Below are positions 12,805 to 31,809 of a DNA stretch of 64,000 nucleotides, in pieces. The position numbers and the translations under genes are program-made. The DNA is from Lutjanus erythropterus (Eukaryota > Chordata > Actinopteri > Lutjaniformes > Lutjanidae). Numbering within the stretch: the stretch's first letter is position 1; every line of letters starts with the position of its first letter. Where the stretch lies: contig CM034597.1 in NCBI GenBank assembly GCA_020091685.1, positions 32,206,801 to 32,270,800 on the forward strand. Direction: 5' to 3'. The notes beneath the pieces are model-generated. The model was not told the DNA's origin. It worked only from the letters and a program-made list of their open reading frames with translations, and ran no database searches.

Positions 12805-13170
12805 GGCTGCAACTAAGGATTATTTTCATTGTTGATTTTTCAGTCGATTATTTTCTTCATTAATCGATTGATAGTTGTTTGCTTATAAAATGTCAGAAAA
12901 TTGTGAAAAATGTTGGTCAGTGTTTCCCCAAACCCAAAACGACACCCTCAAATTACTTATCTTGTCCATAAACCAAAGATATTTAAATTATTGTAACAGA
13001 GGAGTAAAAAAAAGTAGAGAATATTCCCATTTAGAAGCTGGAATGAGAGAATTTAGACTTTTTTTATATTAAAAAATGTATCAGTGATTAATTGATTATC
13101 AAAATAGTTGCAGGTAAATTTAATAATTGATCAATATTTAATTTATAGTTACAGCTCTAGTTAATTGAAC
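12805..13170 (+). repeat. Dispersed repeat, 'AGGGCTGCAACTA' family
   Basis: The block shows ggctgcaactaaggattatttt, then aatgtcagaaaa, gtgtttcccc and a closing atcgatta-type region. The same order recurs at about 25120-25235, 34898-35232, 38120-38455 and 39515-39805. It is a common non-autonomous teleost repeat with AT-rich palindromic ends; its open frame (12875-13072) is not a gene. Confidence 0.7.
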
Positions 13171-13223
13171 AAAAATTAGATGCAAAATGTTTTGATAATC
13201 AGTTAATAGTTTCAGTCATTTTG

Positions 13224-13345
13224 GGGTGCCCCTATAGCTCAGTTGGTAGAGCATGTGCCCCATGTACTGAGGCTGTTAGTCCTCTGCAGTGGCAGCTGGT
13301 CCGAGTCCTGCCTGCAGCCCTTTGCTGCATGTCATCCCCTCTTGC
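13224..13345 (+). mobile_element. tRNA-derived SINE
   Basis: It has a tRNA-like head with an A box (tagctcagttggtagagc) and a B box (ggtccgagtcctgc) about 50 bases on, followed by a non-tRNA body ending near tgctgcatgtcatcccct, a tail frequent in fish SINEs. There is no complementary acceptor stem, so it is not a functional tRNA gene. It sits in gfus intron 1. Confidence 0.7.
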
Positions 13346-13940
13346 TGGTTCCAGCTCGGGCTGGACACTACATCAGTATTGGTACATCGTGATATATTAT
13401 ACGGCATAAGTATTGTCTTTTTGGTTGGATAAAAGAAGCAAATTGAAGACGTCACTTTGGGCTCTGGGAAACTGTGATGAGGATGATTAGTTGCCAAAAG
13501 AAAAAGGCATTTTGATGTTTGATGATGTTTCTCATTGTCCTTGATACTGCGTAGCCCTCAGGATTATTATAGCCACAAGTGATTAATGTAGCCAGAAATT
13601 CCAGTTTTTACACTGGTGCCTTGTTGTGAAACACCCGTCTGCTACACATCAAGTCTTAAAGAAGTCTGGTTAGGGTTTTTTGTTGTCCTTGTTTTCATAT
13701 TGTGTCATATGTGTCAGTTTTTATTTTTTAAATTGTGGTGATGTGTTTTTGGTTTTCAGGATTGTGTTGTTTATTTTATATGTTGATTGAATTGTGCTTC
13801 GATGTGTTTTCTTTGTCTTATTGCATCTTCAGACCATGTCGGTAATAAGTGTTTTCACTTTAACATGTTACTCTGTGGAATTTTGTTTTTGTGTCCAGAA
13901 ATCAAATCAATCAATCTATCTGTCTATCAATCAATTCTAG

Positions 13941-20613
<6,673 letters not shown>

Positions 20614-22562
20614 ACCAATGCCAGACAAGTTGCTACAGAGTCTGTCGATCCATGACTCATTCTGTTGGAAGAGAAGGATGACTGGACGGAGAAGATGGTG
20701 GTGGTGATGGCAGAGGTGGAGAGAGCTGAAGAAGACGAGGTGGTTCATCTGCACAGGCAGGTGGCAGTCACTAAATGAAATCTTTTCAGTTTGAATCACT
20801 GTGGTCTTATTACTCCTTTGACTTGTTAATTCACTGCTTCAAATTTGGGATCCAGGTGTTGGTACAACTTAATAATGTCACCAGTTATCTAGTTTAACTC
20901 TTTTCTAGCAGTTCAACATTTATTTACTGAATTGTCACATGGGAATTTGTAGATTTAAATGAGCTGGACTTGATTCACTTTATTTAAGGGACAGATCAAA
21001 ATTTATGTGATGTGCCGGTGGCTTGGATGTTTTTTTACACAGTATATTGGCTGAAAGAAAAAATAAATGTTTTATACCTGTAATATGTCTGACTTGTCTC
21101 TCCTGAATCCATTTGCTTTATTCAATCCGCAGGCGAATCTGATTTGTTTCTCAAATCAGATCTTTAAAACAGGCTGTCTGCACTGTTATTTGCAAGTGAT
21201 CATCAGGTCAGATTTGTGTCCTGCCATCACAAACCTGTCTGCATGGGTTGCTGTGGTAACAACATCAGTAACAGTGGCGATGTGTCTTTCCAATGCAGAA
21301 GCATGAGAAATGAGTAGAGCTTGTACAGAAATCAAGGGGGAGTTCCATCAAGGAAGTCTGTGCTTAAGTAAAAAAAGCCTGACTTGAATCATCTTAAATT
21401 TCCACTCAAGTCTTAAGCTGTTTCACTCACAATTTAGCCTGGTCTTGTCAATGCCAACTCAAGCAGGCTAAAACAAACATGGCATTGTGAGCGAGAACAT
21501 GAGCAGCCCAGAACAGCCGATTGCTGAAAAGGGGATAACATGTCACAAAAAGAAGTGAAAAACGAGAGCGGTTTTCTTCTCAGATGCAGAACAAACTTTG
21601 CAGATTGAACTGTATAAAGAATGACCAAATGAGCAGGGATTCCTGTAAGCCACAGTCATGGAGGAGATCTCTCACTTAAATTAGCCAGACTTTAAAAAAT
21701 AAGCCAGGCTTTTCCTTTATCCACATTAATGGAATACATCTCAGGGTTTCTACAGGTGCAGAAATCCTTGCTAACACTTCAAGTGCTTGAATTTGGCATT
21801 TAGTTCTTGACACTAATTGCATTGCAACAATGACATTTATATAGAAAATTTGATTAAAAAAAAAATATGTAAATTTTAAAGTAAATAATGCTATCAGTCA
21901 GATTTATCTTGAACTTTGTTTATTGTGCATTTTGCCTCTTTTGGCAAATAAATTTCACTCATAATACAAGTGTAGTGAGGCTGACAGACAATAAACACAA
22001 CTGTACAAAAGTGTATAAAAACTGCAGCTGCACTAAACGGATAATGAAAAAATGTGTGTTTGCGTGGGGAGTGTTTTGGGGAGCAAGAATGTAGAAACAA
22101 ATGATTTTAGAGCATCATTTTTAAGGTTAGACTTTTCGTCAATACCAGTAAATAACGATTCTCCAAATCTATGTTTCAACTTTAATCTATTTGGAAGTCG
22201 ATACTTCCGAGTCGATATTTCCTGCTTTCATTCCAAGTTTATGAACTTGACAAGCATCACTACAGCAGCTGATTAGCTTAAAGACAGACAGGAGGAGCAG
22301 GTGAGAACCACAAGCTCAAATGGAAATGGGAATGGCAACTACAAAGTTGTTACAAGTTTCACAACAAAAAACCACTACACTACATATAGTAAAAACTGCT
22401 GTTTTCAAATTTTTTAAAAACTTTTTTTCTTTGGATACATGCCAAATGCTGCAAGTAGGCAGAGAGAAAATAAATACTCAAGTCGGTCATGCTACGATTC
22501 ATAACAAATTGTGACACCCCTGTTGAATACATGTACAGACAGGCTCACAGGTAAAGAAATAA
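20614..22562. other. gfus 3' UTR and gfus-bmb convergent spacer
   Basis: The gfus 3' UTR runs to a clear AATAAA at 21062-21067. From 21.1 to 22.55 kb nothing coding is supported; the open frames on both strands at 21888-22276 overlap each other and are AT-driven. The interval 21330-21730 has repeated ttaagtct / ctcaagtctta pieces and may be an old MITE. Confidence 0.55.
21062..21067 (+). terminator. Poly(A) signal of gfus
   Basis: AATAAA lies about 450 bases downstream of the gfus stop, followed by a TGT-rich stretch. Confidence 0.65.
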
Positions 22563-22568
22563 TTTATT
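22563..22568 (-). terminator. Poly(A) signal of bmb
   Basis: TTTATT on the plus strand (AATAAA on the minus) lies about 205 bases after the bmb stop codon at 22774. It is the first good signal downstream. Confidence 0.55.
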
Positions 22569-22773
22569 AAGTTAAAAGTGGACAGTTAAAAACATGGAAA
22601 TAAAAATATAAAAGTATATATTAAAAATCTGCAAGTGCAGCGCTCATTTAGCAAACACAATCTTCAACCAAAGCAGACAGGACTTACAATGATACCACAA
22701 TAACAGCTGATTACAGGCCCTCTATCAAAAAAAACAAAAAAAAAACATGAAGCACAGGGGGAAGTTGTGCATT

Positions 22774-25700
22774 TCAGGAGTGAATGTAGGAGCTGTGTCC
22801 CCCTTCATGGACTCTGCAGTACTCCTGTCCTGGCACGGCTCTTTTCTTACAGGCCTTCCCCGTTTTTGTGACACCATTGCACAGCTGCCGGCCTGATAGA
22901 GAGCTGCCACAGGAAAGACAGACGGAGAAAAAGAAAGGACCGATTTACTTTAAAGAGCCAACAACAGTCAGAATGTCTCGTGGAAAAAAGGCAGAATCAA
23001 AATGTGATGAAGTCTAAAATCCTGACCTGTTGCTGACTATTGACGGGGTAGGACTCGCGCTTCGTGAGTCGCTCACCAAATCGCGCGACTCGTTCACTCC
23101 ATCAAAAATACCTCCCAGGTTTCTCAGGGGTATATCATCCACCAGAGCCTTAAAAATAAAACCACAAAGTTTGTGATGGTGCTGATTAATAATTGACAAG
23201 GTACTGAAAATATTTATTTAGCTGTTCTTTATACAACACTATCAATTTGCTCACCGCTGACAGAACTTGCTGTGGCACGAGCCTGGGGGTCGACTGATTG
23301 GGTGTACCAATAATCGGCATAAACTTGGACTCCGGCATTGGCTTCCTGGGAGGTGGAGACACTGCTGATATCCCAAAGTTACCTGTAAACAAAGACAAAG
23401 GTGACAGCAAATATGATCAGACTGATCAAGTGTTGCACTGCTTTTCTTTAAGGGAATAATATTTTACTGTTTAGTTACATTATAGATATTTCAAACCTGA
23501 TATGAAGCTGTCCTGATTCAACAGGTCGTCTTGCTCCATGAAGCCGTCCTTTTCATCTCTGAAGACAAACAGAATAGGACGGGCTGTATCAAACAACTAC
23601 AATGAAATCATGGTACTTTTATCCCATACTGCTGCACAATTGTTGAATTTTTTTTTTAATAATAGCAGCAGTTTAGAAGTTTTAAATCAGGTCTGCAATG
23701 AAGTGCACAATGAGCAATCTTTGATGTATGTCATTCCTCCTTCTCTCCCCGTTTACAGTTTGATTCTTCTGTCTAATAAAGACAAAAAAAAAAATTTCCC
23801 GCCAAAAAAAAATCTATGTAGAAAAAACCCTGGTGAGTTATCTGTAGTGGAGTTGGGATCTTTAGACCAGGGAGCCCACCATGTTCAGATTATGAAAAAT
23901 AATTATTAGTTATCTTACATGTGTAAAGAGCATTTTTACCTCAGACATAAAACATAAACAGCAAATTATATTATAATTCTTTTCTTTTATTCTGATGAAA
24001 CATCTGGCAGACAAAATCAAACTTCTGGCTTCTGGACTACACTTTTAATTAATTAATTAGTTGATATAAAATGAATTAAGCTATTTCTTTGATAATTAAT
24101 GCTTTCAGCCATTATATGCATTTACAGTAAGTATTACAAGTTCTGTTTTTTCTGTTCATATGATTGTAAATCCATTATCTTTAGGATTTGGACTGTTGAT
24201 CGTAAAAAAGCAACATATTTTAAAGACTTCAACCGAGACAGTAACTGTCAGCTTTGATTGGTAATCAAAGTAATCATTAGTTGCCACCGTAGTCTGCACT
24301 GCAGTATAGACTGAATATAGTGAGGTCTGAAGACTCACTTCTGTGGTGTAGAGGACGGTGGGTAGGAGTGGCAGGATGAAACCGGCTGTTTCTGCGGCTC
24401 CACAGTCTCACACGGGGCCAGTGGCAACGGAGCGGCTGGTTTTCCTCTGAGCTGGAAGGCTGCCCACAGCTGACTCACAAACCAGTGACCTACAGGTAGG
24501 ACAAAAAAAAAAAAAAAACAAACACTGACAAATACAGGAGAACAACGGAGACATTGTACTTGTCTTGTGAGCAGCTTTAAGTTTGTACCCAGAGAGAGAG
24601 TGATCAGCAGCATGCTGAGGCCAGTGAGATCCAGCGCCGGCTGCTGGTTGACCTCGGCCACTGCGTTCAGAGGGACGGTGAGCAGCAGCACGGCTCGAGA
24701 GAAAGCTGCACAACGCAGGAACGTCAGCAGGATGGCACACAGCACGAAGTAGCCTGTGTGTGAAACACACGTCCACATGGCTGACAGGCTCAGACCTGCA
24801 ATCACAAGAAGCACACAGGAAGATGATGTCAATAATATTTGAAAAAAGGACATCTCACAGACCAGGGAGGATGATGTTGGCTGATTAAATCATCCTACTG
24901 GTTGACTGTTGGGTCTGTTAACGCAAAACTTTCAGCTTGGAGGTGTTAATGTGCAACCAAACAGCTTCTATTTAAATTCATTTTCAAGAAAGTTCAAACA
25001 CTTCATACAATTTGTAGTGCTAACATATGCTTTCATGAACATTTTAATCAATGAACATGAATAATATTTCTCTTTTTTTCTGAAACTGAATCCATCACCC
25101 TCAAATTCATCTTTTGGTTTTATTAGGGCTGTGGCTAATGACTATTTTATCAGTTAAATTGCTTAAATTGATTATTTGTCAAGAATGAGTGGATAAAAAT
25201 GCACAGCTAGATTTTGGTGAGAGAAACTGAATTCTAATCAACGTTGTTGTTGTAGTATTTAAAAGGTCCAGCATGTAAGATTTTGGGGGATTTATGGCCA
25301 GTTCATGCTGTGTGCTTGAGCAGCACGCGTGTGTGGCATCACCTGCTGGTTTTCATTTTGGCGGCCATATTAACAGGTTAAAGCGGCTACGCTTTTTTAC
25401 CTCCATGTGACAAGCACAGTTTTTGGTAAAATACACTGAAAATGATCTATTGACAGTCATACTGACATCATATCATCAACATGACAACTTTCACTACAGT
25501 TTCATTGTCTATATCTGTAAACAAAACAAAACAAAAAAATCAGGTGATGGACAGTCAGTTACTTTTTTTCCTCTTTTCTTTCTCACTCCATCCCTACCTT
25601 AATCTCTCTCTGGACTAGACTAAAAAAAACTGACTGCCTTGTGTTTACAGCTCTTTTCTCCTCTTCAAAACTCTATGCAAACTCAATGTAGAAAGAAAGA

Positions 25701-28700
25701 GTTTTAGTCAGCCACCCTGCAACGAAAATGTTGCCTGTGTGGACGCCACAAAAGCTGCAGCAGTTCGGTGAGGTGGCCGTCACTCACAGGCACATACATG
25801 TAGTGTGAACCAGCCGTTATTGGCAGAATGTTGCAAAAACTGAATGTAATATTCATATTCTACAGCAGCCCAGCACAACCCACAGCTACGAGTTGTTTAC
25901 AATCTCCAAGCTCACTGCTAGATGCCAGTAGAAGATGACAAAGGTGGACAAACGTGGTCACTGCACTGTGGGTCTAATGTCTCACCTGCCCAGCCGAGGT
26001 AACCCTGGATCATGTGCAGTCTTTCCTCAAACCGGCTCTGCATGTTGTCCAGGTAGTGCAGCATGAATCCCAGCGTGCTGTTCATGCGCTCCAGTTTGTT
26101 CATCAGGTCAGAGTAGTACTGGGAGGTCTGGTCCTGGTACTGAAGAAACTCCAACATACTGTGATCTGATCAGCCGCAGGCAGGGGGGAAAGAAATTTTA
26201 AGAAAAATTCAAACACAGCACTGATTTGAACTACAAGTTTTAAAGCTGTGTGATGAATTCAGATTTGTGAGGTCTGATTTTGGTTACCAATTTTGTGGTA
26301 GATGTCCTGAGCTTGGTGTCTGACATCTGCGAGGTCTTTAACGATCGCCTTGTGTCTGTCCTGCACATCTGAGCCCTGGATCTGCAGATGCTCACTCACA
26401 TTCTCTAACAAAGGAAATTGAGTTATAAAATCATTGAGAGCTTTTCGATTTAAAGCTTGATGAAATGATTTCAGTGTGTCAGTACTTAGTATGAAGACAT
26501 GAGAGCTCTCACCCATTCTCTTCGTGATGCCCTGAATGAGTTGGGCTACCAGCTCCTGTCCAGAGGCGATGAGGGCTTTCTCCTGGCCCAGACGCTCCAA
26601 GTTGTCCCTCAGCGAAGTCTCCATGTGCTCCTGGCCCTCGTACAGTTTCCCCTGCTGGACCTGCAGAGCACTGTGACCCTCCAGCAGCTTGTTCAAGGAG
26701 GCTGCAGTCAGCTCCCTCAGCTCCAATTGGCCCTCCTGTTATAATAATGCGCAATATCAATATATTGTGTACATTACTTTTTAATTTTGTTACTTTTAAA
26801 TATAAATGTACCGCCAACGTTACTTGCACAGCATTGCCACTACTACTTTTTCCATTTTAGTTTATTTTACTTTATTTCAGTTAACTTATGCTACTTTTAT
26901 TGTCATTCTATCAAGCACAATGTTCTGCATTCACTCCTTTAACACTTCATATTTATTACTCCATTGTTTTTATTCTTATATTACTGCAATTTTTGAGCAA
27001 TCTCTGACACAAATATTTCCTTTGGGATTAAAATAGTTCTCATTTTTAAAACACCAGGAGGCATCCGCACACCGTGCACATGCAGAAAACTGAACTCTAC
27101 CTTCAGGTCCTTCATTGCATCCAGCTGGCTCGTGGCTGTGGAGATGAGAGTGTTGACGGTGTGCTCGGCTCTGCGTCTGAAGAGCTGCTGGCGAGTCGCG
27201 TAGCAAACCGAGCGCGCTCTGTTGCTCACTATGTGGTAGGCGTTCCACGTGTCTGAATCCATGTCTGCCGTACACTCTTTTATAGACTGAAAACAACAAA
27301 ACTAGATTAAAAACAGCTCCATGAAGACCAAACATAATAACCTGTTGGGAAAAAATACTGATAATTCTGTGTATTACCATTTCCTCTGTACATGGGTAGG
27401 TCTGGCGCCCTTCACTCTCTGCCTGGCAGTTAAACAGAACAACTCCAAGCTTTGCAAGCTGCTCCTCTGAGAGGCTGTCACAGCTCGCCTTCAGCCGGGC
27501 AACCACCTACAACAGAGCACATCCAAATGTTGAAGACAAACTGCCGGACAAATTGTGTGCCAACATTACTGTGAGCCTATAATGACAAAAGCGTTGTGAG
27601 GACGGCTACCACAACTAATCTGATTAAACTGTCCTGAGCGGTGTTTCTCAACCTTCTCTGGAATGTGAATGTATTTTTATTCCCAAGACATCTCATGATC
27701 TCAGGTTGTCATGTGATTTTCAATCAACCACAATTTTAGACGCAAAGTTTAGCTTAAATCACTGCAAACTGAATCTTTAGGGGGTTTGGACTGTTGGTCG
27801 GTCAAAACAAGCAATTTGACAACATCATTTCTGACTTGAAGGGAATATTCACAACTTTGCATGTTGTTAATTGAATCAATAAAGTCCTCAGTGCTGCTAT
27901 ATTGACCAGGACTGTTAAGTTCTCCTGCTCAAGGAGCCATGCTGGCTGTGCCTACATGCACTAGGTTGCGTATGTTGTGAGCCTCCGACGCCCACACCCA
28001 CAGATCCCACACTGACCGGGTCAACCTGTTGCTGTGACACATCAATGTTGCAGCAAGGGTTGGGTATTGAAACACACACAAATGAATCACAACACAGATT
28101 ATTGTGCCTAAATACTTGCCTTAGCTTTAGCAAATGAAAAAAAGATGTCCTTTAGTGTCATTTTCTGTCATTTTGGGCTTCTAGAAAAAAAGCATTGCTT
28201 CATGCACCGTTTAGGCAACAGTACTATTTCAAAAGTATTGTTTTAGCACTAGTAGTGGAAAAAAAAACAGTACCCAAACAATAGTCACCACCATAATGGA
28301 CCAGGCAAGACTGACCTGTCACAACACACACAAATCCAATTCAGTGGATAAAAAAAATAACACATTCATGATTTACATGGAGCAAGTTAAGAAACTTAAA
28401 AAAATACTTTTCCTACTCCATGCAGATCATAGACCCTTGAATATAACATTTCTCACTGAAATTCAATTGAGAAATGTAAATGTTACTGTGCTTTTTCCCT
28501 TGTTTACATGTATTTGTTCACAGACCAGTCTTGATGGCACCAAAATGGTGGTGACAGTGATGGACTGCAGTAATGGACCAAAGTAGTTAATGTACATATG
28601 CGTATTATATAGCACTAACATTGACATACGACCCAAAGGCCAATGTGTCGTCTATGTATGTATGTCTTTGCCCACGCCCATGTCGCCATGTATCACCACC

Positions 28701-29307
28701 CTGGCCTACAGCTGTTCCTGCATTTGGTGACAAAAATACTCGTCTAGTGTGCCACATGGCTACCAGGAGGCAGAGACTATGTATGTTTTGAATCATCAGC
28801 ACTGACTGGACATCCACATAAAGATGTGGATTTTCCCTTTAAGGAAACTGTGAGTTGACTTTTCCACTATTTCTGACTTTTTATAGACTTCCAATCAATT
28901 AATCAAGTATATTGTTAGCTTCAGCCTGACATACAATCGCCAAGGTACTAGTCTTGATTTGATCCTGTATGCATAAATGACCCTTGATGAGAGAAAGAAG
29001 AGTTATAAGCTTTGAATTTCAAGGCCCAGAGGCTCAATTTTACCCGATAATGACAGCTGTCTAACGGGCTGAGCTCCATATATTTTGCCTCAGCCAAAAA
29101 CTTCTCATCTGCGGTTGCCATCTCAAACTGAGCATCCTTCACGAGAAGTGCTGGGACGCCTGCTGCTGGTGGAGGTGCTGCTGCAGCTGGTGGAGGAGGT
29201 GCCTCCGTCCGCCTCAGCCACTCAAACAGGCCGCTGACTGCAGGGCACTGACAGACCAGCGTGCTGATCAGCAGGAAACACAGGTGGTGGATCAGAGGAC
29301 GGCCCAT
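22774..29307 (-). CDS. bmb: Brambleberry, KAR5/GEX1-type nuclear fusion protein
   Basis: Twelve coding exons on the minus strand (high to low): 29307-29044, 27506-27378, 27286-27101, 26735-26513, 26404-26288, 26165-25986, 24795-24589, 24489-24339, 23558-23497, 23382-23255, 23148-23027 and 22903-22774; 1899 nt, 632 aa, all phases consistent. Zebrafish Brambleberry is the vertebrate Kar5-like protein needed for karyomere/pronuclear envelope fusion in early embryos. Seen: an N-terminal signal peptide (about 1-26), a proline/alanine linker, a Cys-rich region (CDSLSEEQLAKLG, FNCQAE, YPCTEEM, about 98-131), amphipathic coiled-coil stretches (about 180-340), hydrophobic membrane segments (about 370-445), then a polar tail ending in Cys598-Cys608-Cys619-His622. 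The ATG at 29307 directly follows an acceptor (tttttcag|ac). The last-exon acceptor (gtggcag|ctctct) was chosen because it is the first AG after the pyrimidine tract and keeps the Cys motif in frame. Orthology is strong by family recognition. Confidence 0.92.
25120..25985. repeat. Two MITEs in a bmb intron
   Basis: At about 25120-25235 there is a fragment of the agggctgtggctaatgac (AGGGCTGCAACTA-type) repeat. From 25262 (aaaggtccagcatgtaag) to about 25930 (ctcactgctagatgcc) lies a copy of the GGTCCAGTGTGTAA family. The second ends within 60 bases of the bmb exon at 25986-26165. Confidence 0.65.
27510..29043. other. bmb: bmb intron 1 (after the signal-peptide exon)
   Basis: The intron has no recognised gene. 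It contains AT-rich DNA and weak repeat resemblance around 28620-28800 (ccaatgtgtcgtctatg and gccacatggctaccaggagg). Open frames at 27915-28133 and 28296-28586 have no supporting context. Confidence 0.45.
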
Positions 29308-29689
29308 GTCTGAAAAACGGCACAATAAAACTGCATAATCAGTCACCAGTCGGCTTTTGTCACTTAAATCTTTATTGACAAGAGATGTGCAACATTTGCA
29401 TCAACATTGTGTGAAATATAATTTTTTCCTTTACCCATGTTATTCTGTTGATGCATTCATTTGTAGCTTTGTTTGGATGTTGCCATTTCGGGTATCGTTA
29501 AGTTTTGATTTGTCCTTTTTTCTTAAAGTTGTGCTTCTTGTAGTCTTGGTTTCTGCATTCCTGTGTTGGGGTAAGTTACTTCCCCCCTTCTTCCTCATAT
29601 ATATATTTTTTTTATTTAAACATACCATTTGCTGTATTTTAACCAAATAAATGCCACTTCTTAATACACCTTCAAGAGAGAAATTAGAG

Positions 29690-30775
29690 GTTAAACGGAC
29701 AGTTGATGCCAAAATCAAAGGTAAATCTTTTTCCTCTGTCCTGTGGTATTCTTTATCCATGTAAATTTTCTTGGTGCAAGTTGCAGAGTTTTGGAGAAAT
29801 CTGCCATAAAGATGTCTGCTGTCTCTCCAGTATAATGGAGATAGATGACCTCAGCTTTCCAGAAATCATGACCCTTTCCCGAAAACAAATTCCAGCACTT
29901 TTCAAGCACTTCCAACTTGTATTTTCAAACTTTTCCAGCACTTTTCAGAACTGAAGTAAATGACATTTATGTATGCTACATGATTTGGCCACATTTCATT
30001 TTATCATCACATTGAATCATGTCTTTGATCTATAAACAACCAGAATTATGTTTTGTGATCAATTTCCAGCATGTGGGACAAATTAAACGAAAATAGAACA
30101 AAGTTTCAAGTTTCAAAATGTCTCTAAGTAGACTTGGCATCCTTTATAATCTGACTGAACCAATATAAAATCACTCACACAACTGCATGACAAATAACTT
30201 CAATTTCAATAAAATCCTTTTCAAGCAAAAACTGAACTATTCAGTCAAAAAGATTTATTCAAAAGTAATGCAATCGCAGTACAAGCACTTTTCAAACCTT
30301 GGAAACTCTACTTAAAATTACAAGTGTTTTCAAGGATTTCTAGCACCAGGAAGTGTGCATCTACTCATGGACAAGAGGTTTGTGCCTCTGACTCAACTGA
30401 GCTGCGACCTCTCAGCCATGAGTAGATGCATGCTTCCTTCTGCACGCTTCCTTCTGCACAGTGATTTGGTTGGCAGGTGTAGTTCAGTAGAAAGAAAATA
30501 GTTCCTACTTGAAACTGCTAACAAAGAGGTCTGTGGATTATCTTGAGTAACTGGGTCATGATTTCTGGAAAAAGTCATTACTGTAGTTTTTCCAACAGGT
30601 ATTTTTTGGAGCTTTAAGCATCACAAACTGAGTGCCATCTAGTTCTATTACAATGAAGAGAAGGCAGACATCCTTACAGATGATATCTCCAAAACTCAGC
30701 AACTCACACCAAACAATCTTCATGGATAAACCAGTACTCCAGGTTTAATTTTGGGGTGAACTGTCCCTTAACTGC
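29690..30775. repeat. Nested MITE copies, 'AAAGGGACAGTTCACCCC' family
   Basis: The left piece 29690-29885 begins ggacagttgatgcc. The right end at 30745-30775 is the inverted terminus ggggtgaactgtcccttaa. Between them lie further family pieces (for example 30393-30580, minus) and a separate block (29890-30340) with ccagcacttttcaagcact-type repeats. One element appears to be split by another insertion. Confidence 0.6.
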
Positions 30776-31591
30776 CATGCAATTCATAGGGACCCTAGAG
30801 TCCTAACTTACCATTTCCCAATATTTATTTTCTGACTTTTGAAAAAAAACCAAAAAACTTATCAAATGATGATAAATGATCTACACCCTCCACATTATTT
30901 CGATTCACATTATTTTCCCAGGAAATCTCCGTCCATGTCTGTGACTTGTTGGGTGTATGGTGTTTTGTCTTCTACGTGTTTTGCCAGTCTGAATTTGTCT
31001 AAAATCCCAGATCTTATTAGAGCAGGAATATAGTATTGAGATCTCTTCACTTTATCTTGCAGTGGAGGGTGTAATATCCTGGCAGCCGCTAGATGGCGAC
31101 AGCACAGCCACTATTTGTGAATGATGAGTTGAAAATGTTATATGCAGCACTCAGAATTAGGCTTACATTTAAGGAATATGCATGGCGTCTTCTAAGCCCA
31201 TTCAGGATGGATATATCTATATGCATATGTGCATGACACAAAAATTAAAACACTTTCATGCATGTTTGAATGGAGATCACAGCGAGGCTTGCCCGGGCAT
31301 GTCTCTGCTCTGCTGCACAAGTCCCAACATAGAACCTCCTGCAGACCATCGAAGCATCATCAACTCACCGATGAAAATATATAGTTTTACTTCAGATACA
31401 GCATTATTTCATTTAAAAGGGAAACGGATAAATTAAATTCTAACAGACAGCTCTTAAAGAAGCAAAATGCACAGAAGCAGCGTTTCATTTATCACTTCTT
31501 CAGTGTGCAAAACTAAATAGGAAACAAGGAAACTCATTTAAAGCTCATGCTCAGATTTCAACATACAGTAAAATAACAGAAGATGATTTAC

Positions 31592-31786
31592 CTTGTCATC
31601 CAGTGCAGACCGGATTAAATGCTGAAATTTAATTTCAATATTTTCTAATTCATGTACCTGTTGTTTGACTTTTGTAGAAGAGTCCTCGGCTCCTTCACAC
31701 AGCTGATTGGAATGACAGCTAATTTTTTTCGTCCACCACCTCTCCTCCCTATACGACGAGGATGCAGCCAATGGAGTCACTCGCAT
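31592..31786 (-). CDS. Orphan first exon upstream of bmb (65 codons, phase 0)
   Basis: A minus-strand frame starts at ATG 31786 and runs 65 codons to a good donor (gatgacaag|gtaaat, at 31592/31591). The peptide begins MRVTPLAASSSYREE and has a coiled-coil-like middle (STKVKQQVHELENIE). It lies head-to-tail upstream of bmb, so it may be the bmb first exon. Joined to the bmb coding exon it would be out of frame and stop shortly past the bmb ATG, making it an overlapping upstream ORF, not an N-terminal extension. It could instead be the first exon of an unrelated gene or non-coding. I do not recognise the protein. Confidence 0.35.
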
Positions 31787-31809
31787 TTTTTGGAACTGGA
31801 TGTGGGGTG

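Noticed and set aside
13224-13345. Functional tRNA gene
   Set aside because: The A and B boxes are present but the acceptor stem does not pair and the tail is the fish SINE body.
22725-22910. Alternative reading of the last bmb exon in the frame of the longer open frame
   Set aside because: It needs an acceptor other than the first AG after the pyrimidine tract, loses the Cys/His pattern and ends in a poly-Phe tail made from a T-rich 3' UTR.
24408-24776. 122-codon minus-strand frame overlapping bmb exons
   Set aside because: It is an out-of-frame shadow of bmb exons 24795-24589 and 24489-24339; phase continuity supports the other frame.
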